Source: an uncultured Spartobacteria bacterium (lineage in GTDB: Bacteria; Verrucomicrobiota; Verrucomicrobiia; Chthoniobacterales; Chthoniobacteraceae). Taken from it: a stretch of 48,946 nt of DNA. Below the pieces are notes generated by a model that worked only from the letters and a program-made list of their open reading frames with translations, was not told the origin of the DNA and ran no database searches. Numbering within the stretch: position 1 is the first letter of the stretch; every line of letters starts with the position of its first letter. The position numbers and the translations under genes are program-made. This document shows positions 1 through 9,870 of the stretch, piece after piece. The stretch covers positions 1-48,946 of the forward strand of contig CAIYUV010000155.1 of NCBI GenBank assembly GCA_903929475.1. Direction: 5' to 3'.

Positions 1-92
1 CCCCGCAGAGCCCTATCCTCCGTCACAGCCCCGCCACGCTGCACACCCGCGTCTCCCTGCCAATCTCTTTCCGGCGCATTCCAGAATTTTTA

Positions 93-131
93 CAGTTTTG
101 ATCGCACAGACCTTTCCAGTTTTGATCGCAC
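93..131. repeat. Two 15-bp direct repeats upstream of the Sel1 gene
   Basis: The sequence CAGTTTTGATCGCAC occurs exactly at 93-107 and again at 117-131, a 24-bp period. It lies about 120-160 bp upstream of the likely start of the Sel1-repeat gene, in a stretch (1-252) with no other convincing gene. A repeated site at this distance could bind a regulator, but there is no further evidence for a function. Confidence 0.5.
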
Positions 132-252
132 CACGACAGGACTCAGAATGGCGGCGCACAGCACCGGTCTTTGCGATACGATGAAAAGCTCTTTGCGGCG
201 GGCGCACTTTCATACCATTCTATCGCCGCAAACCTTCACCTATTACCGAACG

Positions 253-1341
253 ATGAAAAAACTGCTTCTGCTCTTTGCGCTTACTGCACTGCCCTTGCTC
301 GTGGCCGCACAGACCGTTGCTGATTCGCAGCGCAAGGCGGCGCTGAAATATCCCGAACTGTCGAAGGCTGGCAGTGCGCTGAATACGAAATTCATCGCGC
401 TGGTGAATGAAGCGAAGCAGATCTATCCTGCGTCACTGAACGATCCAAACTGGCCGATGATTCTCGCTGACCGCGCGGCTGGCGTGGCGTCTGCGCAGAA
501 GGTGATTTTACCGAAGGCTGTCGGAGAAATTCAGGCGATGGCTGACAAAGGCTACGCACCCGCTCAGGCTGCGCTGGGAGTGATGCACCGCGACGGACAG
601 GGTTTCACCAAGGATGATGCGGAGGCCGTGATGTGGTTCCGCAAGGCGGCGGAGCAGGGCGATGTCACTTCTCTCTACAATTTGGGTGTTGCGCTGCGCG
701 ATGGTGCGGGCGTTGAAAAAGACGCAGATGAATCGGTGAAGTCATTTCAAAAAGCTGCGGAAGCGGGATACGGGAAGGCGCAACTGGCGCTCGGTATGAT
801 TTACGAAGAGGGCCAGCTTTTGAACAGAAAAGACGACGAGGCGGTGAAGTGGTTTCGCAAGGCGGCGGAGCAGGGAATCACTTTGGCGCAGAGCAAACTT
901 TCGATGATGTATTTCGAGGGTCGCGGGGTGAAGAAGGATGGTATCGAAGGCGCGAAGTGGCTGCGCAAAGTGGCCGAGAAAGGCGACATGAAAGCCCAAT
1001 ACGATCTCGGTGTCGTTTTTCGCGACGGCCAGTTGGTGACCAAGAACGAGACCGAGGCTGCGAAGTGGATTCGCAAGGCCGCCGATCAGGGGGATCCGCA
1101 GGCCCAGTTTGCGTTGGGAGATTTGTATCGAAACGGGGTCGGAGTGCCCAAGGACGCGCTGGAAGCTTACAAGTGGATGCTCATCGCAAGCGGGCAGGGA
1201 AACGGTGATGCGCAAAATAATGCACCGGGATTAGAGCGGTCCAGCGGCCTGACAGCCGCCCAGCGCGCCGACGGGCAGCGGAGGGCAAATGAGTTCAAGC
1301 CGAAAAAGACGCCGCCACCGCCGGGCAGCGATGCCCAATAG
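253..1341 (+). CDS. Secreted Sel1-repeat (TPR-like) protein
   Basis: The protein is 362 residues if it starts at the ATG at 253. That start opens a clear signal peptide: MKK, a Leu/Ala-rich core, and cleavage after about AAQ near residue 20. The frame is open upstream to 148, but that part looks unlike protein. From about residue 100 to 330 there are six degenerate 36-residue Sel1 repeats, recognised by recurring A..LG.....G.GV.KD..EA.KWFRKAAEQG patterns. Sel1 proteins are helical solenoid scaffolds for protein-protein contacts, often in the periplasm or at the cell surface. The C-terminus is a short Pro/Lys-rich tail. No enzymatic motif is visible and the partner is unknown. Confidence 0.9.
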   Translation: MKKLLLLFALTALPLLVAAQTVADSQRKAALKYPELSKAGSALNTKFIALVNEAKQIYPASLNDPNWPMILADRAAGVASAQKVILPKAVGEIQAMADKGYAPAQAALGVMHRDGQGFTKDDAEAVMWFRKAAEQGDVTSLYNLGVALRDGAGVEKDADESVKSFQKAAEAGYGKAQLALGMIYEEGQLLNRKDDEAVKWFRKAAEQGITLAQSKLSMMYFEGRGVKKDGIEGAKWLRKVAEKGDMKAQYDLGVVFRDGQLVTKNETEAAKWIRKAADQGDPQAQFALGDLYRNGVGVPKDALEAYKWMLIASGQGNGDAQNNAPGLERSSGLTAAQRADGQRRANEFKPKKTPPPPGSDAQ

Positions 1342-1451
1342 TAAAGCAAGGCGATTTCCTCGCTGCCGGCGCCCGCTGCATCAACGATCCATGTGTCCCG
1401 GCACATGATGGTTTCGCTGCAATCAGGGCAGAAGTTTCACCTTGTCGCGGA

Positions 1452-2699
1452 ATGCCTGTGGCAACACGCTCGTCGAGCGTGAGAATTCAAACCAGCATTC
1501 TTCCCATCTCTGCCTTCGTCATCGCACTCGCGTCAGTGCCTCCGCCCGTCTGCCACGCAGGGGAAAAGCAGGCGGCATATTCGGACGTGGAAGCTGAGAA
1601 ACACAAGGGAGAGGACGCGGCCGTGACCGGCAAGGTGTTTGGCGTCTCCAAGTCGGCAAAGGGAACCACGTTCATCAATTTCGGCGCACGCTATCCGAAT
1701 CATACGTTCACCGGCGTCGTCTTCGCGAGCGACACGCAAAAGGTCGGCGATCTTTCCGCCCTCGCAGATCAAACCGTGACGGTAACAGGACGCATCGAGC
1801 TTTTGCCCGACGGCAAACCACAAATCGTCATCAAGTCGCTCGACCAAATCACAATCCCGAAAACCGTCGCACCAGCCACCGCGGCCACATCGCCCGCATC
1901 GTCAACTCCAGCGACTCCAGCACCAGTGCCGCCCGCTCCGTCAATTTCCACGCCAACACCGCCGCCCGTCGCCACACATCCGACACCGGCCCCACAGCCC
2001 ACGCCGCCGCCGAAGACCGCCGAAACAAGGCGCATCGCTCTCGCCGCCAATTGGACCACGGCTCCGCAAACCGGCGAGATGACCCGCAAAGACCTCGCTA
2101 CCATTTTCGGCGATCAGATTTCCTCCGGTAAAAACACCATCGCCGACGAAGCAATCGTCGTTTACCCCGAGGTGCCCTACCTGACCCCGCTCGCCACTGC
2201 GCGCAAGAAACTCAATTTGGAAAACACAAATCCTGTGCGCACGAAAATCACCACACCGGGGCTGCCCGCCGATTCACTCATAGCCAATACATTCGCCGGA
2301 ATTTTTCCGGGCGGTTTCACGAGCATGACGCTCATCACCGACACCTCCGAGCAAGTCGTGAGCGTGCTCCTCGTTGACGACAACCCCCGCCAGCGCACCA
2401 CAGAGATTCTCGAAACCGACGGCTTTCACACCTACAATTTCATTCTCAACCGGGCAAAGTCCACCGCGCAACTCGTCATCAAGCACGAAGTCACCCGAGA
2501 AGGCGCACCAGCCGGAGTTGTCGTTGTAAACTCCATCCTCATTGACCCGAACGCCGCAGACCCGGCAGCCACGCCGCGCCCCACGACTCACAGTTCCACG
2601 GCCAAAAAGCCACGCACAGGAAAAGTCATCGAGCACTCGCGCTGGTTCGTTCCAAAGCCGCTCGCCAGCATCATCCTCCGCGCATCGGGGAGCCGCTGA
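1452..2699 (+). CDS. Secreted protein with an OB-fold-like domain and an unknown C-terminal domain
   Basis: The protein is 415 residues from ATG 1452; GTG 1479 is an alternative start that gives a tighter signal peptide. The N-terminus has a hydrophobic export segment ending around CHAGEKQA. Residues of about 45-135 (DAAVTGKVFGV..., FINFG, VTVTGRIE, GKPQIVI) look like the OB-fold found in exported nucleic-acid-binding-like proteins of the tRNA_anti type. A Pro/Thr/Ala-rich linker (about 140-195) leads to a C-terminal domain of roughly 200 residues that I do not recognise. The gene stands alone between the Sel1 gene and the nrdJ leader. The OB assignment is by pattern only. Confidence 0.75.
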   Translation: MPVATRSSSVRIQTSILPISAFVIALASVPPPVCHAGEKQAAYSDVEAEKHKGEDAAVTGKVFGVSKSAKGTTFINFGARYPNHTFTGVVFASDTQKVGDLSALADQTVTVTGRIELLPDGKPQIVIKSLDQITIPKTVAPATAATSPASSTPATPAPVPPAPSISTPTPPPVATHPTPAPQPTPPPKTAETRRIALAANWTTAPQTGEMTRKDLATIFGDQISSGKNTIADEAIVVYPEVPYLTPLATARKKLNLENTNPVRTKITTPGLPADSLIANTFAGIFPGGFTSMTLITDTSEQVVSVLLVDDNPRQRTTEILETDGFHTYNFILNRAKSTAQLVIKHEVTREGAPAGVVVVNSILIDPNAADPAATPRPTTHSSTAKKPRTGKVIEHSRWFVPKPLASIILRASGSR

Positions 2700-3022
2700 A
2701 AGTGCCCCTGCCTAGTCGGAAATCTTTTTGAAAGCGCTCCGTGCTTGCGCAAACACGTGGCAAAAATTTCAAATCAACCGGCGAAGACGTGCGCAAAAGA
2801 CGAAAATCATCGTCCACCAAAACAAGGCACCCGCTCCACGCTGTATTCATGCGGGTTTCAGCGTGATTGATAACCGGGGAAATGACTGAAAGCTGGTTCC
2901 ACGCGCGAGCGCGTTCAGACACCGTGATTTTGTGCGGGAGAGCGGGTGATTGATGCTGACGCAAGCAAAAATTCACCGCGAAAACTTTTGTTTCGTTCAC
3001 GTGTCAATTTTCTTGGCGGGCC

Positions 3023-3065
3023 CCACTAATTGTGGTGTGATGTCGCCCTGCGCCCAATATGGTGT
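3023..3065 (+). promoter_or_regulatory. Candidate NrdR-type boxes upstream of nrdJ
   Basis: The 16-mer at 3023-3038 (CCACTAATTGTGGTGT) matches 11 of 16 positions of the NrdR consensus ACACTATATATAGTGT, including the CACTA and GTGT ends. A second, weaker match (10 of 16) is at 3050-3065. NrdR represses ribonucleotide reductase genes and usually binds two boxes about 30 bp apart. Here the spacing is 27 bp, which is off the usual figure. The position upstream of a reductase gene supports the call, but the match is imperfect. Confidence 0.35.
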
Positions 3066-3067
3066 GG

Positions 3068-3142
3068 TTATTCACAGGACCCCTCCCTGTAAGCCACGGC
3101 TTATTGGTGCGTTACCCAGACTCTTTTCACCAGTTATTCACT
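3068..3142 (+). promoter_or_regulatory. Two DnaA-box-like sites upstream of nrdJ
   Basis: TTATTCACA at 3068-3076 fits the DnaA box TTATNCACA exactly. TTATTCACT at 3134-3142 fits eight of nine positions, in the same orientation and 66 bp downstream. DnaA boxes in a reductase promoter are known from E. coli nrdAB, where they tie dNTP supply to replication. Binding is inferred from sequence alone. Confidence 0.45.
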
Positions 3143-3250
3143 TACTCATTATTCGCCATGCCAACCTTGCCAAAACTCCAAGCCTCGACACGTTCCATCA
3201 GCACACCCGTCGCCCACGCACGCGCGACTCGCCCAACCAAAGCCAAAGCC

Positions 3251-6325
<3,075 letters not shown>

Positions 6326-6338
6326 CCGCGAACCTGCC

Positions 6339-6590
6339 ATGACACCCAAGCTCTCCATCAGCCCGAACGGAATCAGCTCACCGCTGTCCGTGTCCGGCAA
6401 TGACAATGGCGGCAGCAACGCCCATCCGGATGAAACGAGCGTTGACGCCATCAGCGCCAAGCGACTCGTGGTTGCGCTCGGCGGCGCATACATGGGCATC
6501 ACCTGCTCCTACTGCGGCAGCGGGAGAGTCGTCCGCACTGGTGTATGTGGCACCTGTCAGAACTGCGGCAACAGCGAGGGATGCGGCTAA
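6339..6590 (+). CDS. Small stand-alone zinc-ribbon protein resembling the NrdJ C-terminal tail
   Basis: This is an 83-residue protein starting 13 bp after the nrdJ stop, so almost certainly co-transcribed. Its last 30 residues run CSYCGSGRVVRTGVCGTCQN then CGNSEGCG. They align cysteine for cysteine with the end of NrdJ (CSNCGSSKVIRAGACGCCTE then CGTSQGCS). The preceding ALGxxxM segment is also shared. The first 40 residues are polar and apparently disordered. It may have arisen by duplication of the nrdJ 3' end. Possible roles are a separate redox shuttle for the reductase, a zinc-binding assembly factor, or a competitor of the tail; nothing in the sequence decides. The similarity itself is plain to see. 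Confidence 0.8.
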   Translation: MTPKLSISPNGISSPLSVSGNDNGGSNAHPDETSVDAISAKRLVVALGGAYMGITCSYCGSGRVVRTGVCGTCQNCGNSEGCG

Positions 6591-6793
6591 TTTCCAAACG
6601 CCCGAACCACCACCGATGAGCGACAAAGCCAAAGAACAAATCCGCGACGAAGGCACAGGCCCCGTCCTCGCCGACTAGCCCGCCTTGCTGTTGCGAACCG
6701 CATTCGCAATCAGTCTTGAACGCCCGTCTATTGCCGTCCCCAAGCAAAACGGAGCGCGCCCGTTGAAGAGCGCGCCCAGTTGCGCGGAAAAAA

Positions 6794-6853
6794 CATCCGT
6801 GTCCATCCGTGTCCATCCGTGTCCATCCGTGTCCATCCGTGGCATCCGTGGTC
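6794..6853. repeat. 10-bp tandem repeat (minisatellite)
   Basis: The unit CATCCGTGTC is repeated four times exactly (6794-6833), then decays into CATCCGTGG copies. On the other strand it reads as GGATGGACAC repeats, a short dispersed repeat often seen between genes in PVC-group genomes and prone to being called as a false small protein (…DGHGWTRMDTDGHG…). It is not a CRISPR array because there are no spacers. Confidence 0.9.
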
Positions 6854-6906
6854 AACGATCCGTAGTGTCCTAAGAAAACGCTGATTTAATCGGGGTTTCC
6901 TTTTTT

Positions 6907-6982
6907 GAACCGCTAATCTTCACTGATATCCCGGAGATGTGCTTTTCCATGATTAGCGAAAATCAGCGCAGATGAGCGGTTC
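6907..6982. repeat. Imperfect inverted repeat with 21-bp arms
   Basis: The arm at 6907-6927 (GAACCGCTAATCTTCACTGAT) and the arm at 6962-6982 are reverse complements at 18 of 21 positions, with a 34-bp middle that itself contains GATTAGCG. There is no T-tract, so it is not an ordinary terminator. It resembles intergenic mosaic or REP-like elements built from CGCTAAT words. Whether it is a mobile remnant or an RNA structure cannot be said from one copy. Confidence 0.65.
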
Positions 6983-7020
6983 AAGAGCACCCCTTCGATT
7001 TATTCAGCGGTTCCTCTGTG

Positions 7021-7130
7021 GCGGTTTGTGTAAATCACGGCGTTTCGGGAGCCGTGGAGCCGTGGTTTGTGCAAATCTCGGCGTTTCAAGCCCCGTGAGG
7101 CTTTGATTGGCGCAAATCTCGGTCAAAAAA
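7021..7130. repeat. Three imperfect copies of a 41-bp unit
   Basis: The word (T/C)AAATC(A/T)CGG recurs at 7031, 7072 and 7113, exactly 41 bp apart. The first two copies also share GTTTGTG before it and CGTTTC after it; the third is more diverged. The array lies about 280-390 bp upstream of the rpsA start. It could be part of a regulatory leader or a simple intergenic repeat. No reading frame through it looks coding. Confidence 0.7.
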
Positions 7131-7406
7131 GAGCCGTTTCGCCATGAAAACCAGCGTTTCCCTCTGAGGCGCAGGATTTTCCTACAAAACAGAACCAAAA
7201 CCAGAAAACCACGACCATGGCAGCCAACCCATTACCGAACGGAACGAATCCCCTCTTCACCCTCGCCGAAGATATAAAAAACGCCTTGCCACCGCAGTCC
7301 CGCCCGCTAGGTTGCGCGCCCCTTTCTCCGTAATAGGTGTGCGCGTGTGCGTGTGCCCGGTGGAGAGGTAAACCGGAAACCGTGGTTTGTAACATATTGT
7401 AAAAAC

Positions 7407-9089
7407 ATGATCGAAATGAAGGAACTGCTCGCGAAATCCATGCGTGATTTCAAAGAGGGCAGCATTGTCAAAGGAACCATCCTCGAAATTCGCCCGCGCG
7501 AAGTGCTCGTGGATATCGGCTATAAAAGCGAAGGCGCAATCGCAGGCAGCGAGTTTGACGACATCGAAAACCTGCAGGTTGGCGATATCGTCGAAGTGCT
7601 CATCTGCCGCTTGGAAAATGATGACGGCATGGTGGTGCTCTCCAAGGAGCGCGCATCGGCCCGGCAGAACTGGGAGAAAATCGTGGCCGTCTATAATGCA
7701 GGCGGACTCATCAAGGGCAAGGTCAAGGCAGCCGTCAAAGGCGGCCTGCTCGTCAACATCGGCATCGAGGCATTTTTGCCCGGCTCGCAATTCGACATCA
7801 TCCCGCCCAAGGATCTCGCTCCTTTCGTGGGGCAGACATTCGACTTTAAGATCGTGAAGCTGATGGAAGACCGCCGCAACGTGGTCCTCAGCCGCCGCGA
7901 AATCATCGAATCCCAGCGCAGTGAAAAGCGCGCTGCATTCATGGACTCGAAGAAAGTGGGCGACCGCGTGAAGGGCATCGTGAAAAACATCACCGACTTC
8001 GGCGCATTCGTGGATCTCGACGGCATGGACGGCCTGCTCCACATCACCGACATCACTTGGGGCCGCCTCACCCATCCGAGCGAGGCGCTCAAGGTTGGTC
8101 AGGAAATTGACGTGGTCGTTCTCGAAATCAACAAGGACAAGGAGCGCGTGTCTCTCGGCATGAAGCAGACGCAGCACAATCCTTGGGACAAAATCGAGGA
8201 GCGCTTCGCCATCGGCGCAAAGGTCAAAGGCAAAGTCACGAACCTCATGCCCTACGGCGCATTCATCGAACTCGAAGAAGGCGTGGAAGGACTCATCCAC
8301 GTCTCCGAGCTTTCGTGGACCAAGCGCATCGCACGTCCGAGCGACGTGCTGACGCTCGGCCAGGAAATCGAAGCCAGTGTCCTCGGCGTGAACAAAGACG
8401 AGCAGAAAATCTCGCTCGGCGTCCGCCAGCTCGAAGCCAACCCATGGGACGAGATGGAGCACAAATACCCAATCGGCAAAACCGTGAAGGGCACCGTCCG
8501 CAACATGACCGCCTACGGCGCGTTCGTGGAACTCGAAGAGGGCGTGGACGGCATGGTGCACGTCTCCGACATGAGCTGGACCCGCAAGATCAACCACCCG
8601 TCCGAGCAACTCAAGAAGGGTGACGAGATCGAAGCTGTCGTCATTGACATTGATAAGAATGCCCAGCGCATCAGCCTCGGCATGAAACAGCTCGACGAAG
8701 ATCCTTGGAAGGACATCGAGCAGCGCTTCAAGATCGGCGACAAAGTCAAAGGCAAGATCAGCAAGATCGCCACGTTCGGCGCATTCGTCGAACTCGACGG
8801 TGATATTGATGGCCTCGTCCACATTTCGCAGATCAGCGAAGACCGCATCGAGAAAGTCAAAGACGTCATCAAGGTCGGACAGGAAATCGAAGCCCGCGTC
8901 ATCAAAGTGGACAAGGGCGAGCGCCGCATCGGCCTCTCGATCAAAGCCGCCAACTACAACGACGACGACATGCGCAAGGAAGCCGCTGCGTTCGAAACAG
9001 CCATCAAGCCCGGCGAAGACCTCGTCGGCCTCGACAAGGCATTCGCCAGCGCGCTCGAAGACTACCGCCCCGGCGAAGGCGGCAAGTAG
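7407..9089 (+). CDS. rpsA: 30S ribosomal protein S1
   Basis: S1 brings mRNA to the 30S subunit and matters most for messages with weak or no Shine-Dalgarno, which suits the many SD-poor starts here. The protein is 560 residues from ATG 7407 (ATG 7416 is possible; the frame is open back to a GTG at 7347). Six S1 RNA-binding domains follow one another. The first two are divergent (GSIVKGTILEI..., GGLIKGKVKA...). The next four are canonical, each with G..VKG.V..I..FGAFV.L..G.(D/E)G..H.S. The length and domain count match the usual six-domain bacterial S1. A terminator follows directly. Confidence 0.96.
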   Translation: MIEMKELLAKSMRDFKEGSIVKGTILEIRPREVLVDIGYKSEGAIAGSEFDDIENLQVGDIVEVLICRLENDDGMVVLSKERASARQNWEKIVAVYNAGGLIKGKVKAAVKGGLLVNIGIEAFLPGSQFDIIPPKDLAPFVGQTFDFKIVKLMEDRRNVVLSRREIIESQRSEKRAAFMDSKKVGDRVKGIVKNITDFGAFVDLDGMDGLLHITDITWGRLTHPSEALKVGQEIDVVVLEINKDKERVSLGMKQTQHNPWDKIEERFAIGAKVKGKVTNLMPYGAFIELEEGVEGLIHVSELSWTKRIARPSDVLTLGQEIEASVLGVNKDEQKISLGVRQLEANPWDEMEHKYPIGKTVKGTVRNMTAYGAFVELEEGVDGMVHVSDMSWTRKINHPSEQLKKGDEIEAVVIDIDKNAQRISLGMKQLDEDPWKDIEQRFKIGDKVKGKISKIATFGAFVELDGDIDGLVHISQISEDRIEKVKDVIKVGQEIEARVIKVDKGERRIGLSIKAANYNDDDMRKEAAAFETAIKPGEDLVGLDKAFASALEDYRPGEGGK

Positions 9090-9114
9090 TCAGCGCAGAT
9101 AGAAATCATTCACG

Positions 9115-9156
9115 ACTGCGGGTGCTGCGAAAGCGGCACCCGCAGTTTGTTTTTGT
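9115..9156 (+). terminator. Intrinsic terminator of rpsA
   Basis: Perfect 11-bp arms, ACTGCGGGTGC (9115-9125) and GCACCCGCAGT (9136-9146), with a 10-base loop, are followed by TTTGTTTTTG. It lies 25 bp after the rpsA stop and just before the convergent response regulator stop. The other strand lacks a T-run, so it should act on rpsA only. Confidence 0.9.
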
Positions 9157-9158
9157 GA

Positions 9159-9854
9159 CTACACATCCAGGCGATACCCAAGCCCGTGCACCGTGAGCAG
9201 GTGCTTCGGCTCGGCGGGTTCGTCCTCGATTTTCTGGCGCAGCTTCACCACGAGTTGATCGAGGGTCCGCGTCGTGCCGTAGTATTCGACGCCCCAGACT
9301 TCATTGAGAATGCGGTCGCGAGAAACCGCATTGCCATTCTCGCGATGCAGCATTGCGAGCACCTTGAGTTCGCGCGGCGTCAGCTCGAACTTCTCCTTTC
9401 CCCGCGTGCCACGCAGCGCCTTGCTCTCGATGCGCACTTTGCCAAACGAAAGCGAGTCCGGCACCTCGCCAGCGGGATCCACTGCAAAATCCGCACGACG
9501 CAGCAGCGCCTGAACGCGCGCGAGCAGTTCGCGCAGACTGAAAGGTTTCGTCACGTAATCATCCGCGCCGAGTTCGAGGCCGACGACCTTGTCCACTTCC
9601 TGACTCTTCGCACTGAGCATGAGAATCGGCACACGACTTTTGGTGGCGCGTATTTCGCGGCATAAATCGTAGCCGCTTTTTCCCGGCAACATGATGTCGA
9701 GCACTACAATGTCCGGTTTGCGCTGCTTGAACATCGAGAGCACTTCGCTGCCTGCGCTGCAATCGGTGACTTCGTAGCCCTCCGAACGCAGCGCATCGCA
9801 AAGGCCGAGCCGGATGTGGGCGTCATCTTCCACGACGAGGACATGTTTTTTCAT
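9159..9854 (-). CDS. OmpR/PhoB-family response regulator
   Basis: A 231-residue two-domain regulator. The receiver domain (1-120) has the acidic pair E9-D10-D11, phospho-acceptor D53 (VVLDIMLPG) and K103 (DDYVTKPFS). The C-terminal winged-helix domain (about 135-231) has the family pattern ELTPRELKVLAML, RDRILNEVWG, RTLDQLVVKLRQKIE and TVHGLGYRLDV. The start ATG at 9854 is set by the receiver's first strand; the frame runs on upstream into the kinase gene without sense. It lies 16 bp downstream of a histidine kinase gene, its evident partner. An 11-bp-spaced direct repeat, the layout this family usually binds, lies upstream of the kinase gene. Confidence 0.94.
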   Translation of the reverse strand: MKKHVLVVEDDAHIRLGLCDALRSEGYEVTDCSAGSEVLSMFKQRKPDIVVLDIMLPGKSGYDLCREIRATKSRVPILMLSAKSQEVDKVVGLELGADDYVTKPFSLRELLARVQALLRRADFAVDPAGEVPDSLSFGKVRIESKALRGTRGKEKFELTPRELKVLAMLHRENGNAVSRDRILNEVWGVEYYGTTRTLDQLVVKLRQKIEDEPAEPKHLLTVHGLGYRLDV

Positions 9855-9870
9855 AAATGTGTTGGGATAG

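Larger units (their letters stand above)
2700..3250. other. Gene-free leader upstream of nrdJ
   Basis: No convincing gene lies in these 550 bases; short open frames on either strand have no coding-like character. The right-hand part (3023-3142) carries the candidate regulatory sites listed separately. I looked for a cobalamin riboswitch, which would suit a B12-dependent enzyme, and found no B12-box-like core. No intrinsic terminator with a T-tract follows the preceding gene. Confidence 0.6.
6591..7406. other. Gene-free, repeat-bearing interval between the nrdJ operon and rpsA
   Basis: About 0.8 kb holds no convincing gene. It contains a 10-bp direct repeat (GAGCGCGCCC at 6752-6761 and 6768-6777), a 10-bp minisatellite, a 21-bp imperfect inverted repeat, and three copies of a 41-bp unit; the last three are listed separately. 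A possible 20-codon reading frame (6616-6678) sits at its left edge. The rpsA promoter should lie in the right half, but I see no strong -35/-10 pair; TATAAA at about 7274 lacks a partner. Confidence 0.6.

Noticed and set aside
2671-3000. 109-codon open frame on the minus strand
   Set aside because: No recognisable domain, lies in the nrdJ leader and runs into the preceding gene; composition is not protein-like.
2700-3250. Cobalamin riboswitch before the B12-dependent reductase
   Set aside because: No B12-box-like core or matching stems could be found on the plus strand.
6752-6795. Intrinsic terminator after the nrdJ operon
   Set aside because: The GC-rich arms are mainly direct repeats, the only inverted part has a 5-bp stem, and it is followed by A residues rather than a T-tract.
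6499-6855. Minus-strand frame rich in DGHGWTRMDTDGHG
   Set aside because: It is only the translation of the 10-bp minisatellite, a known source of false small proteins.
6794-7130. CRISPR array
   Set aside because: Units are contiguous or diverged, with no regular unique spacers and no cas genes nearby.
7257-8822. 521-codon open frame antisense to rpsA
   Set aside because: Shadow of the S1 reading frame caused by high GC; the plus strand has six clear S1 domains.
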